From Nitrososphaerota archaeon (GTDB lineage: Archaea > Thermoproteota > Nitrososphaeria > Nitrososphaerales > UBA183): a stretch of DNA of 22,013 bases. The translations under genes and the position numbers were made by a program. Every line of letters begins with the position of its first letter. The first letter of the stretch is position 1. The stretch spans positions 1-22,013 of the forward strand of contig JAFMAA010000014.1 in the NCBI GenBank assembly GCA_029785235.1. Direction: 5' to 3'. Below the pieces are notes generated by a model. The model had not been told where the DNA came from, made no database searches, and worked only from the letters and a program-made list of their open reading frames with translations. Below, piece after piece: positions 1-6,705 of the stretch.

Positions 1-69
1 CAGACGAGCCCCTACGCTCACATCGGGAGGGCGACCATTGCTCTCGTCGCTCCCGACTCTGTCCTAGCA
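1..69. repeat. Left arm of 69-bp perfect inverted repeat (probable fold-back artefact)
   Basis: Positions 1-69 are identical to the reverse complement of 470-538 with no mismatch; identity ends at position 70. The repeat begins exactly at the first base of the window and lies within one gene. That is typical of an assembly or amplification fold-back at a contig end rather than a biological repeat. Confidence 0.9.
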
Positions 70-658
70 AGTAGCCCCCGTAGTTCGCCTCCAGCACCGG
101 GTCGGAGACGGTCCCATTGACAAGCGTCACATTGACTAAAGACTCCCGCGGGAGAACGACCGGGCGCCTTACGAAGAAAGCGTTCAGCGCCGCCGAGAGG
201 CCTGACCTTGAGTATCCAGCGAGAACGAAGACAGTCTGGTTGCGCCTCCCGACACCGCGGTACGAATAAGTGGAACCGCCCGTCTTGAGGGCATAGGCGA
301 GCCTGGAGCCGTTCAGGTAGGGGCTCGCGATGCTCCTGTAGGCTGCGGAGGGGGGCGTGGTCAGGGCGATGGCCATGAAGGAGGCGGACTCGACGGCCGA
401 GAAGTTTGCGGCGTCGGCGTAGACGAACCTGTAGTACTTTTCCGCGAGCTTCGGGAAGCCGGGGTCGGCTGCTAGGACAGAGTCGGGAGCGACGAGAGCA
501 ATGGTCGCCCTCCCGATGTGAGCGTAGGGGCTCGTCTGGCTGGCCGGAGTTGCCTGGAAGGCGTACAACACGACGGTAGCTGCCACCCCGACAGCTAGAA
601 GACCAACAACCAGGAGCGCCCAAGCCCGGGACACGGCGGACCTCCGTACCAACCCCAT
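1..658 (-). CDS. Membrane-anchored secreted hypothetical protein, 3' end corrupted/partial
   Basis: I do not recognise this protein. Starting at ATG 658, a short basic N-terminus (MGLVRRSAVSRA) precedes one hydrophobic helix (about residues 13-35), and the rest is an extracytoplasmic domain rich in Ala, Ser and Tyr with N-glycosylation sequons such as NGS, NQT, NVT and NGT. This suggests a surface protein anchored by an uncleaved signal. A TATA-like TCTTAAGA lies about 24 bases upstream of the ATG, which supports a leaderless start there. The frame stays open to the window edge, but only codons above position 70 can be trusted (last credible residues near NYGGYL), because positions 1-69 are an inverted copy of codons of this same gene (470-538). 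The true C-terminus is therefore unknown. Several longer reading frames overlapping this region are shadows. Confidence 0.6.
   Translation of the reverse strand, partial: MGLVRRSAVSRAWALLVVGLLAVGVAATVVLYAFQATPASQTSPYAHIGRATIALVAPDSVLAADPGFPKLAEKYYRFVYADAANFSAVESASFMAIALTTPPSAAYRSIASPYLNGSRLAYALKTGGSTYSYRGVGRRNQTVFVLAGYSRSGLSAALNAFFVRRPVVLPRESLVNVTLVNGTVSDPVLEANYGGYLLGQSRERREQWSPSRCERRGSS
470..538. repeat. Right arm of 69-bp perfect inverted repeat
   Basis: This is the internal partner of the repeat at 1-69. It encodes residues just after the membrane helix of the hypothetical protein and reads sensibly in that frame, so it is probably the authentic copy. Confidence 0.9.
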
Positions 659-678
659 GGCGTGCAATACCGGGTGAT

Positions 679-686
679 TCTTAAGA
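679..686. promoter_or_regulatory. Palindromic TATA-like element serving divergent starts
   Basis: TCTTAAGA is a perfect palindrome centred at 682.5. It lies about 24 bases from the ATG at 658 (minus) and about 22 bases from the ATG at 705 (plus), the distance expected between an archaeal TATA box and a leaderless start in both directions. Inferred from spacing only. Confidence 0.4.
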
Positions 687-704
687 CTTCGTCGCACCGA
701 GCAA

Positions 705-825
705 ATGGGTCGAGGAAAGGGCAAAGCAGAAGGCTGTGGATTACTTGGGGATTGATAAGACGGGAAAGATTACGAAGATTAACCGGAACACAGGGTACCC
801 CCCGCCAGCGCTTTCGCGTCTCTAA
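705..825 (+). pseudogene. Small lysine-rich ORF broken by an apparent one-base frameshift
   Basis: ATG 705 sits the right distance from the TATA-like box for a leaderless start, but its frame stops after 16 codons. If one G of the GGG run at 707-709 is removed, the frame continues to TAA at 823-825. The 39-residue Lys-rich product (MVEERAKQKAVDYLGIDKTG and onward, ending YPPPALSRL) looks more protein-like than the unshifted reading. It is either a decayed small gene, a sequencing indel in a homopolymer, or chance. I recognise no family. The remaining intergenic sequence to 948 shows nothing I can name. Confidence 0.3.
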
Positions 826-948
826 TCGGTTTGTGTTCTGATTGTTGGCACGAGTGTCTGTGCTTGCATGCCTCTGCCCCCATGTGCGTGCGTGAGAGAG
901 CCCATCATTCTGGACCTAGCAGCGGAGAAAGTATGCAGAGTATGTAAC

Positions 949-1503
949 CTACTTTTTGACGAAGACGCTGATTCTGGAGTCCCCTGCCAGCTCCTCGACG
1001 ATCCTCTTCGCTATCATCTTGGCGGGATCCCTCAGCCCCACCCTTGTCTGGACGTCGTCGAAGGTAATGAACGGCTGTCTCTCCCTCATCTCGACTATCT
1101 CCTTCATGAACGTCTTGCCGATACCCGGAATGAGTTCTAGCCCATGGAGCCGCGGCGTAAGCGGCTGCAGGTCATTGAAGTAGGCGACATATTTTTTCTC
1201 GTTCTCCTTCACCAAGGTCTCCACCACCACCGGGAGTGAGGCCTTGGCCTCCGGCGAGAGCTCTTCGTAAGTGAGTTTTCCGAGGACGCTGACTATCTTT
1301 TCTCTGCCTTCCTTCCCTATCCTCACCTTCTCTCCGGTGTCGAAGTCCTTGTTTTCAATGGCCAGGAGTTCCAGCAGGGTCAGCCTTTCTTCTCCTATTG
1401 CCTCCACCATGGGGCCCTCCCTCCCTTTGATGACGGTCGACTTCCCTCTCGGCATAAAGCCCAACACGTAAGCGAACTCCTCATACTTCTTGTCTGCTGG
1501 CAT
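949..1503 (-). CDS. DUF655 family putative RNA/DNA-binding protein
   Basis: This 184-residue protein matches the archaeal DUF655 family, small conserved proteins found near Rpo4 and L21e genes. The N-terminal half (EFAYVLGFMPRG at about residues 9-20, then an alpha/beta segment) resembles the family's OB-like part. The C-terminal part carries a helix-hairpin-helix (LELIPGIGKTFMKEI, about 121-135), a non-specific nucleic-acid binding element. A role in translation or rRNA metabolism is inferred from motif and neighbours only. It is the last gene of the minus-strand information-processing cluster, 144 bases after rpo4, and may have its own promoter. The preferred start is ATG 1503; an in-frame TTG lies one codon earlier, and GGGAG precedes it. 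The neighbour often found downstream, a KsgA-type rRNA dimethyltransferase, is not present here. Confidence 0.85.
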   Translation of the reverse strand: MPADKKYEEFAYVLGFMPRGKSTVIKGREGPMVEAIGEERLTLLELLAIENKDFDTGEKVRIGKEGREKIVSVLGKLTYEELSPEAKASLPVVVETLVKENEKKYVAYFNDLQPLTPRLHGLELIPGIGKTFMKEIVEMRERQPFITFDDVQTRVGLRDPAKMIAKRIVEELAGDSRISVFVKK

Positions 1504-1628
1504 CAACTCCCAGCGCTACACCTCTCTTTCGTTCGCCCTATCGCGTGGAGGACTCCACGGCGCTACAAAGAACGATGAACAAGATGTCCTCCCCCATGCT
1601 CCTTCGACAGGCATATGTAGCCGCCTTG

Positions 1629-1636
1629 TTATTTAA
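1629..1636 (-). promoter_or_regulatory. TATA-like box in the rpo4-DUF655 gap
   Basis: TTAAATAA on the minus strand just after the rpo4 stop predicts transcription from about 1607, giving DUF655 a leader of about 100 bases. The gap also holds a 7-bp dyad (1544-1559, arms CGTGGAG/CTCCACG) and a 32-codon ATG frame (1614-1516). Either could be chance. Confidence 0.35.
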
Positions 1637-1647
1637 CGCTGTCCTGA

Positions 1648-1971
1648 CTAGGATTTGTGGAGTATCTTCAGTATCTTCTCGAGGGTCTCTGTTGAGAGCA
1701 GTTTCCTCCACCCCGAGGTGAACGTCCTCAGTTCTTCCACAGACTTCGGCGCTATGTTGACCAATTCGACGGCCTCCTCCTCGCTCAGCCCGGCTTCGTC
1801 TTCCAGCTGCCTCCTTAGCTTCTTCGCAGAGTCAGCTTCGGCCTTCGAGAATTTGGTTGTGTAGTCCAGTGTCCTCTTCTGTATCTGATCAGCTTTTTCC
1901 ATGTCTATCTTCGCGAGGATTTGGTTGGCCTCGGGAATCGAAAGCAGCCTCTTCTCCTCCTTCTCCGGCAT
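1648..1971 (-). CDS. rpo4: DNA-directed RNA polymerase subunit Rpo4 (RpoF, Rpb4-like)
   Basis: This is a 107-residue homologue of the archaeal Rpo4/RpoF subunit, which with Rpo7 forms the stalk of RNA polymerase. The stalk binds nascent RNA and helps open-complex formation and termination. The sequence shows the helical, charged Rpb4 fold, with the characteristic central stretch KLRRQLEDEAGLSEEEAVEL (about 51-70) and NIAPKSVEELRTF. Length is normal for the family. The start ATG (1971) shares one base with the TGA stop of rpl21e (TGATG), so it is translationally coupled. The L21e-Rpo4 pairing is widespread in archaea and supports the call. Confidence 0.92.
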   Translation of the reverse strand: MPEKEEKRLLSIPEANQILAKIDMEKADQIQKRTLDYTTKFSKAEADSAKKLRRQLEDEAGLSEEEAVELVNIAPKSVEELRTFTSGWRKLLSTETLEKILKILHKS

Positions 1972-2255
1972 CAGCTTCCCCCCATCTTCACGACGTGCTC
2001 CTTCCTAGCGGTGAGCTTCTTCACCTTGTCGCCTACATTAACATCCACTGTGACCGCCCGCCTCCCAACCTCAGTCACAGTCCCCACCAGGCCGTTGAAC
2101 CGCCTGTGGGGCATCCCCTTCACCTGTGTGGGATCTATCTTGATCACGACTTTGTCATTTGGAGAGTACTCTACGAGTAGGCTGCTCAGGCCCTTCTTGG
2201 CCGAAGACCTCAGAAGAGACCTAGTTCTTCTCCTTATCCCATGTGATTTCGGCAA
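1971..2255 (-). CDS. rpl21e: 50S ribosomal protein L21e
   Basis: This 94-residue basic protein begins MPKSHGIRRRTRSLLR, the hallmark N-terminus of L21e, followed by the SH3-like barrel with DKVVIKIDPTQVKGMPHRRF and GRRAVTVDVNVGDK. It is a structural component of the large ribosomal subunit. The characteristic N-terminus fixes the start at 2255, which lies 35 bases inside the 3' end of pus10, so the two genes overlap. Its stop overlaps the rpo4 start by one base. It probably belongs to one transcript running from srp54 through rpo4. Confidence 0.95.
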   Translation of the reverse strand: MPKSHGIRRRTRSLLRSSAKKGLSSLLVEYSPNDKVVIKIDPTQVKGMPHRRFNGLVGTVTEVGRRAVTVDVNVGDKVKKLTARKEHVVKMGGS

Positions 2256-3351
2256 ACCTGAATGCTCCTATCTCCCTGACTCTACAGATGTCGAAACTGC
2301 GGCAACTGACTTCAGTTTTTAAGACTTCCGACACCGACGGTGAGACGAGCTCCCCGTTCACGAACCGCTTCACCGGGAGCCCTCCGTCCAGCTCGGCATC
2401 TATCAGAAGCGTCCTCCCCCTTGCCCTGGCCCTCACCCGGTAAACCGTCTTGATTGCCGGCCTGCTGCCGGGCCTATCGAAGGTCACGGCGGTTTTGTGG
2501 AACCTGGCGTGCAGGTCCGAAATCCCTTCCGGTGGAACCCTGGAAGCCGCGGTCGCCCTGATTCGCGTCTCAAAGCGGAACGAAGGTATCCTGACAGGTT
2601 TGGACGGGAGCATCCTTCCAGAAGACACGCTCACAAGGCCGCCTCCAACACGCGACCTGAACTTTCCGACGAGCCTTCTCTTCTTCGGACCCTTGATTTC
2701 GACTACAAAGGGTCTCCCAGGAGGGAAGACCTTGCTGTCCTCATCTTCGCTCCCAAGCCACGTGAAAATCATCTTCTCGCTCCCGACTAGTCTCCCTATC
2801 TTCTTCCTCAGCCCTCCTTCCACGCTTGGGACGACCTTGAACCCTGTCCACTTGCACTCTGTGCACCCCCTCCCCCGACATGCGTCGCAGAGGGTCCTCC
2901 TCTGGGCGACCCCTGGCGGCTTCGTGTATCTCCCGTAGTAAAACACAGGCTTTGATGAGGCCATCGTCTCCCTTCTTCCGAAGTCGGCGAGGACTGAGAC
3001 GTCGGGGTTGGCCTTGTCCACCCTCCTGTGCGTTGCCTCGGAGATTCTCCCAGCGACCAACCTTGCTATCTGGGATTTGACCGTCTCGTATCCTTTCAGC
3101 CTGAGCATCGATCTGAGCTCATCCTCTCGCTCCTGCACCCCCTCCGGGAGCGTCACCCCCACGGCAAAGGTCTTGAATTCATATGGCCGGAGCCTTCGCG
3201 TAGCAGCTTCGGCCATCTTCGGGATATCGTCCAAGGTCCCTTCGCATACAAAGCAATCCCTTCCAGGCACCACCTGGAAGGATTTGGTCCCCGCGCTCTG
3301 CCTCTCAGAGCATAGTTGGCACAACCTGTATGCCGGGGCTTCTCCTGGCAC
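2221..3351 (-). CDS. pus10: tRNA pseudouridine synthase Pus10
   Basis: Archaeal Pus10 makes pseudouridine 55 (and often 54) in the T-loop of tRNAs, replacing bacterial TruB. The 376-residue protein has N-terminal zinc-type cysteines (CQLC 11-14, CFVC 33-36), a central THUMP-like region, a second Cys cluster (CDACRGRGCTEC, 155-166), and the catalytic segment GSEDEDSKVFPPGRPF (200-215). That segment aligns with the family signature around the catalytic Asp, here probably Asp205. The C-terminal part holds the rest of the pseudouridine synthase fold. The start is GTG at 3351, directly abutting the TAG stop of srp54 with no spacer. Its 3' end overlaps rpl21e by 35 bases. Length and domain order are normal. 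Confidence 0.92.
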   Translation of the reverse strand: MPGEAPAYRLCQLCSERQSAGTKSFQVVPGRDCFVCEGTLDDIPKMAEAATRRLRPYEFKTFAVGVTLPEGVQEREDELRSMLRLKGYETVKSQIARLVAGRISEATHRRVDKANPDVSVLADFGRRETMASSKPVFYYGRYTKPPGVAQRRTLCDACRGRGCTECKWTGFKVVPSVEGGLRKKIGRLVGSEKMIFTWLGSEDEDSKVFPPGRPFVVEIKGPKKRRLVGKFRSRVGGGLVSVSSGRMLPSKPVRIPSFRFETRIRATAASRVPPEGISDLHARFHKTAVTFDRPGSRPAIKTVYRVRARARGRTLLIDAELDGGLPVKRFVNGELVSPSVSEVLKTEVSCRSFDICRVREIGAFRFAEITWDKEKN

Positions 3352-4674
3352 CTATCCTTCACCCATACGACGCATCATCTGGCGCATTTCACGCCCTTTG
3401 CTCGTCTTCACTAGGGCCTTCATCTGCTTGTATCTGCTCAGGAGCTCTCTGACGTCCTTCTCGCTCCGCCCCGACCCCTTCGCAATGCGCCTGAGCCTGG
3501 ATGAGTTGATGGTCTCAGGGTTGTTCTTCTCGTCAACAGTCATAGACTGGATGATCGACCTGTAGACCTTCACCCTATCCTCTGCCTTGTCGAGCTCTTT
3601 CGCGTCGACCTGACCAGAGAACCCAGGGATGTGCTCTAGGATCTTCTTGAGCGAGCCAAATTTCTTCATCTGTTCGAACTGCACCAACAGGTCATTCATC
3701 GTCATCTTCCCAGACATCACCCGCTGGGTCATCTTCTCGTCCACCACCACCTCGGACTCCCTGACCATGTCCATGAGCGCCTTCAGGTCGCCCATCCCGA
3801 GGAGCCTGCCTACGAACCTGGTAGGCACGAACTCCTCGAGGTCGTCAATCCTCTCCCCTGTCCCGATGAAGAGTACCTTCGCTCCCGTGGCCGCCGCAGC
3901 AGCTAGGGCTCCTCCTCCTTTCGCAGCACCGTCCAGCTTCGTGACCACGATTCCCCCCACGGGCGCCGCCTGGTGGAACGCCAGGGCCTGGCTGTAGCAC
4001 TGCTGCCCTATGGTCCCGTCGATTACAAGGATCGTGGCGTCCGGTCTTACTCCGCCAACCACGTCCTTCATCTCCTGGAGGAGCCCCTTCTCCTCCTTAT
4101 GTCTCCCAGCCGTGTCGATGATTATCAGGTTCTTCGAGCCTTCGAGCTGTTTCTTCCCCGCTTTCGCTATCTTCACGGAGTCCTTCTCCTTCTCGTCGCT
4201 GTAGACCTCGACCCCTGTAGCGGCTGCGAGCGTCTTCAACTGGGCGACGGCCCCCGGCCTGAAAGTGTCCGCGGCTACGACCCCGACCCTGAAGCCTCGT
4301 TTCGAATACAGGCGCGCGAGCTTCGCTGTCGTAGTGGTCTTCCCTGAGCCCTGCACCCCGAGCATCACCAAGACGTTGGTCCTCTCCTTGCTAAGGGGCA
4401 GCCCTCCCTCCCCGCCGAGGAGCCGGGCGAGCTCTTCGTACAGTATGGATACGATTTGGTCCTTCTTCGTCACCCCGGCTGCCGGTCTATCTTCTAGGGC
4501 CCTCTTTTGGACCCTTTCGGTTACTTCAAGCGCTATCCTCACGTTGACATCGGTCTGGATCAGCGCCCTCTGGAGGTCCCTGACGAACTCCTTCACAGAC
4601 TTCTCGTCGACTAGGTTGGCCCCCACAAGCTTGCGGACGGCCGCCTGAAGCCCTTCGCGCAGCGAGTCTAGCAT
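3352..4674 (-). CDS. srp54: Signal recognition particle 54 kDa GTPase (SRP54/Ffh)
   Basis: SRP54 binds 7S RNA and signal peptides and delivers ribosome-nascent chain complexes to the FtsY receptor at the membrane. From ATG 4674 the protein has 440 residues. It has an N-domain four-helix bundle (from MLDSLREGLQAAVRKLVG), a G-domain with the P-loop GVQGSGKTTTTAKLARLY, DTFRPGA, the G3 motif DTAGR and the G4 motif TKLDGAAKGGGALA, and a Met-rich M-domain (MTMNDLLVQFEQMKKFGSLK) ending in the basic MRQMMRRMGEG. An in-frame ATG 14 codons earlier would add non-family residues and run through the core promoter, so 4674 is preferred. A TATA-like box at 4702-4709 predicts a leader of only a few bases. 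It heads the minus-strand cluster. Confidence 0.96.
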   Translation of the reverse strand: MLDSLREGLQAAVRKLVGANLVDEKSVKEFVRDLQRALIQTDVNVRIALEVTERVQKRALEDRPAAGVTKKDQIVSILYEELARLLGGEGGLPLSKERTNVLVMLGVQGSGKTTTTAKLARLYSKRGFRVGVVAADTFRPGAVAQLKTLAAATGVEVYSDEKEKDSVKIAKAGKKQLEGSKNLIIIDTAGRHKEEKGLLQEMKDVVGGVRPDATILVIDGTIGQQCYSQALAFHQAAPVGGIVVTKLDGAAKGGGALAAAAATGAKVLFIGTGERIDDLEEFVPTRFVGRLLGMGDLKALMDMVRESEVVVDEKMTQRVMSGKMTMNDLLVQFEQMKKFGSLKKILEHIPGFSGQVDAKELDKAEDRVKVYRSIIQSMTVDEKNNPETINSSRLRRIAKGSGRSEKDVRELLSRYKQMKALVKTSKGREMRQMMRRMGEG

Positions 4675-4701
4675 GAAACGGAAGCCCGCCCTCTGCGGTT
4701 C

Positions 4702-4709
4702 TTTAATAG
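4702..4709. promoter_or_regulatory. TATA-like element between divergent srp54 and methyltransferase genes
   Basis: TTTAATAG (CTATTAAA on the other strand) lies about 31 bases from the srp54 ATG and about 45 bases before the preferred GTG of the methyltransferase. It could act as a core promoter in both directions; a second T-rich element, CTTTTTAG, follows at about 4720. Confidence 0.4.
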
Positions 4710-4750
4710 GGTTCACGCACTTTTTAGATGAACTGGAGTCAGGCCCCTAT

Positions 4751-5533
4751 GTGCCCGGCAAGCTCGATCGCTGTAACGGGTGGAACGACCTCTCCGACTG
4801 GTACGACCGGAAGCAGGGAGACGAAGGGGACCTCTGGCACAGGACCCTCATCGACCCTGGCCTGCTCGGGGTCCTCGGGGAATGCTCTGGGAAGCGGGTC
4901 CTCGACCTTGGCTGCGGGAACGGATACCTCTCTCGCCGCCTAGCGCGCCAGGGCGCAGACGTGACCGCCGTCGACGCTTCGCCCAGGATGATCCGGAACG
5001 CCAGGAGGCATGGCTCCGCAGGCGTGAAGTACCTCCGCGCCGACGCCGCCAGGCTGAAAGGGGTCCCCGGAGGCAGGTTCGACGTCGTCTTCGCGAACAT
5101 GAGCCTGATGGACATGGCCGACGCCGAGGGGGCCGTGCGGGAGGCCGCCCGCGTCCTGAAGAAAGGAGGGCGGCTCGTAGCCAGCATCTGTCACCCCTGC
5201 TTCGACACGATGTCGAATTCAGGATGGGTCGCCGAGAAGGCGATGGGAGAGCCGCGGGCAGTCTACAGAAAGGTCAGGGGATACAGGGAGCTGTTCCACG
5301 AGAAGGTACCCTGGAACACAGGGGACGGGACCAGGGCCTATACTGTGAGCTACCACAGGCCACTGAACTGGTACGCCAGGGTGTTGCGCTCCAAGGGCAT
5401 GGCGATAACAGCCCTGGAGGAGCCGGAGCCCACGAGGGAGTTCGTCGACATGGAGCAGCAGGACGGGGACCTCGACGGCCCGGGGGCCCAGGAGGTCCCC
5501 CTGCACCTCATCATCGAAGCCGTAAAGCTCTGA
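4751..5533 (+). CDS. Class I SAM-dependent methyltransferase, substrate unknown
   Basis: This small-molecule-type Rossmann methyltransferase has motif I VLDLGCGNGYLSRRLA, followed by the acidic end of strand 2 (AVDASPRM), motif II-like ADAARLKG, and motif IV-like FDVVFANMSLMDM. The post-core segment is KKGGRLVASICHPCFDT, typical of Methyltransf_11/25 proteins. The C-terminal region (YHRPLNWYARVLRSKGMAI) resembles uncharacterised archaeal and actinobacterial family members. The substrate cannot be told from sequence. The open frame reaches an ATG at 4673 that would overlap the srp54 start and its promoter. GTG 4751, preceded by GGAG and just before the family-like WNDLSDWYDRKQGDEGD, is preferred (260 residues). 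dph6 follows after one base, suggesting co-transcription. Confidence 0.8.
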   Translation: MPGKLDRCNGWNDLSDWYDRKQGDEGDLWHRTLIDPGLLGVLGECSGKRVLDLGCGNGYLSRRLARQGADVTAVDASPRMIRNARRHGSAGVKYLRADAARLKGVPGGRFDVVFANMSLMDMADAEGAVREAARVLKKGGRLVASICHPCFDTMSNSGWVAEKAMGEPRAVYRKVRGYRELFHEKVPWNTGDGTRAYTVSYHRPLNWYARVLRSKGMAITALEEPEPTREFVDMEQQDGDLDGPGAQEVPLHLIIEAVKL

Positions 5534-5534
5534 G

Positions 5535-6233
5535 GTGTCTGGCACGAAGGTCGGCGTGCTCTTCTCCGGAGGGAAGGACTCAACTTACGCCGCCTGGCTG
5601 GCCTCGAAGAAAGACGAGCTTGCCTGCTTAGTGACCCTCTTTCCCCGGTCGGAGATGTCGTACATGTTCCACTATCCCAACCTGAGATGGACCGCGCTGC
5701 AGGCGGAGGCTATGGGTGTCCCCCAGGTCACCACCCGCACCGAGGGGGTGAAGGAGGAGGAGCTGGCAGACCTCGAGAGGGCCATCACGGAGGCCAAGGC
5801 GAGGTTCAGCTTGGAGGGGGTCTACACAGGGGCGTTGGCCAGCGTCTACCAGAAGACCAGGGTCGAGAAGGTCTGCGAGGCCGTGGACCTAAAGTGCCTG
5901 TCGCCTCTCTGGGGGGTCGACCCTGAGGCCCACCTGCGGAAGCTCGTGGGCGACGGCTTCTCAGTCATCGTCGTGAGCGTGTCGGCCCTGGGGCTGGACC
6001 AGAGCTGGCTTGGGAGAGAGCTGGACGAGGACGCCATAAGCGAGCTGGTCGATTTAGGCAAGAAGTACAGGTTCCACGTGGGCCTCGAAGGGGGCGAGGG
6101 AGAGACCTTCGTCCTCGATTGCCCTCCATTCTCGCGGAAGGTCGAGGTGAGGTCGGCAGTCAGGCACTGGAGGGGGGACTCCGGTCACCTGGAGATAACA
6201 GACGCTGTCTTGGTGCCAAAGTCTGGAAAGTAA
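5535..6233 (+). CDS. dph6: Diphthine--ammonia ligase (Dph6, ATP-binding PP-loop family)
   Basis: Dph6 catalyses the last step of diphthamide synthesis on elongation factor 2, amidating diphthine with ammonium and ATP. The 232-residue protein has the PP-loop SGGKDSTYAAW at residues 11-21, the family segments GVYTGALASVYQKTRVE and CLSPLWG, and the diagnostic EGGEGETFVLDCPPF near the C-terminus. Length matches the single-domain archaeal form (MJ0570-like). The start is GTG 5535, one base after the methyltransferase stop. No other diphthamide gene is nearby. Positions 6234-6444 downstream carry no gene I can support. Confidence 0.92.
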   Translation: MSGTKVGVLFSGGKDSTYAAWLASKKDELACLVTLFPRSEMSYMFHYPNLRWTALQAEAMGVPQVTTRTEGVKEEELADLERAITEAKARFSLEGVYTGALASVYQKTRVEKVCEAVDLKCLSPLWGVDPEAHLRKLVGDGFSVIVVSVSALGLDQSWLGRELDEDAISELVDLGKKYRFHVGLEGGEGETFVLDCPPFSRKVEVRSAVRHWRGDSGHLEITDAVLVPKSGK

Positions 6234-6321
6234 CGGGAGGTAGCCCAGGCGCGAAAGTTTCGAGGCATTGAAAGCCGATGTACTGCGATGAGCTCTACGG
6301 TATCCAGGCGGGCGCAAAAGT

Positions 6322-6328
6322 CTATATC
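6322..6328 (+). promoter_or_regulatory. Orphan TATA-like box
   Basis: CTATATC in the 211-base gap after dph6 would predict a start near 6350 on the plus strand. No protein gene follows in that direction; only a 9-codon ATG frame at 6358 is seen, and the next gene is antisense. It may be a small RNA promoter or chance. Confidence 0.2.
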
Positions 6329-6444
6329 TTGATTGCTCGTCTTTCACGCTGCTCTAGATGAAGGGGTTTTTGGGAAGAGCCGTCTGAGGTATCCGATGAA
6401 GAGCCAAACCATCGATAGAGCATTCGCAGGTCTGTGGGAGTCCG

Positions 6445-6705
6445 CTATAGGAATGCCAGACTTAGCATAACGCAGATTGCGAACCACCACGCCCCGAACC
6501 AGAGTGCAGCCAAGCGGTCGAAGTCCTCATGCAGGTACACATAGAACATCATCGCTACTGTGAACAACTCAGAGGCGAAAAGTGCAGCAAACTGGTTCTG
6601 CTGCGTTATGGGGTTGAAGAACCACAGCGAAATCCCCACCACCACCAGGTACACGGAGAGGGGAATCGCTGCGAGGGTCCGCGTGTCACGCCGGACGGTC
6701 GTCAT
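6445..6705 (-). CDS. Small three-helix membrane protein coupled to cytochrome b
   Basis: This is an 86-residue protein with three predicted membrane helices (about 12-30, 38-57 and 67-86), short charged loops (YLHEDFDRL at 57-65), and many aromatic residues at helix ends. It matches no family I can name. Its ATG overlaps the cytochrome b stop as ATGA (4-base overlap), so the two are translationally coupled and probably made in equal amounts. That makes it a good candidate for an accessory subunit of the Rieske/cytochrome b complex, but this is inference from position. The start is set by the coupling; a longer open frame upstream lies inside the cytochrome b gene and is a shadow. Confidence 0.75.
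   Translation of the reverse strand: MTTVRRDTRTLAAIPLSVYLVVVGISLWFFNPITQQNQFAALFASELFTVAMMFYVYLHEDFDRLAALWFGAWWFAICVMLSLAFL

Noticed and set aside
868..1140. A 90-codon plus-strand frame over the DUF655 gene end
   Set aside because: It is antisense to a well-supported gene over most of its length and its translation looks random, with no domain or promoter.
4673..4750. Upstream ATG extension of the methyltransferase
   Set aside because: It overlaps the srp54 start and both core promoters, and the added residues do not resemble the family N-terminus.
6355..6400. Box C/D-like pattern (AGATGA, CTGA, CGATGA)
   Set aside because: The C box is poor, the first guide interval is about 22 nt instead of about 12, and no terminal D box follows.
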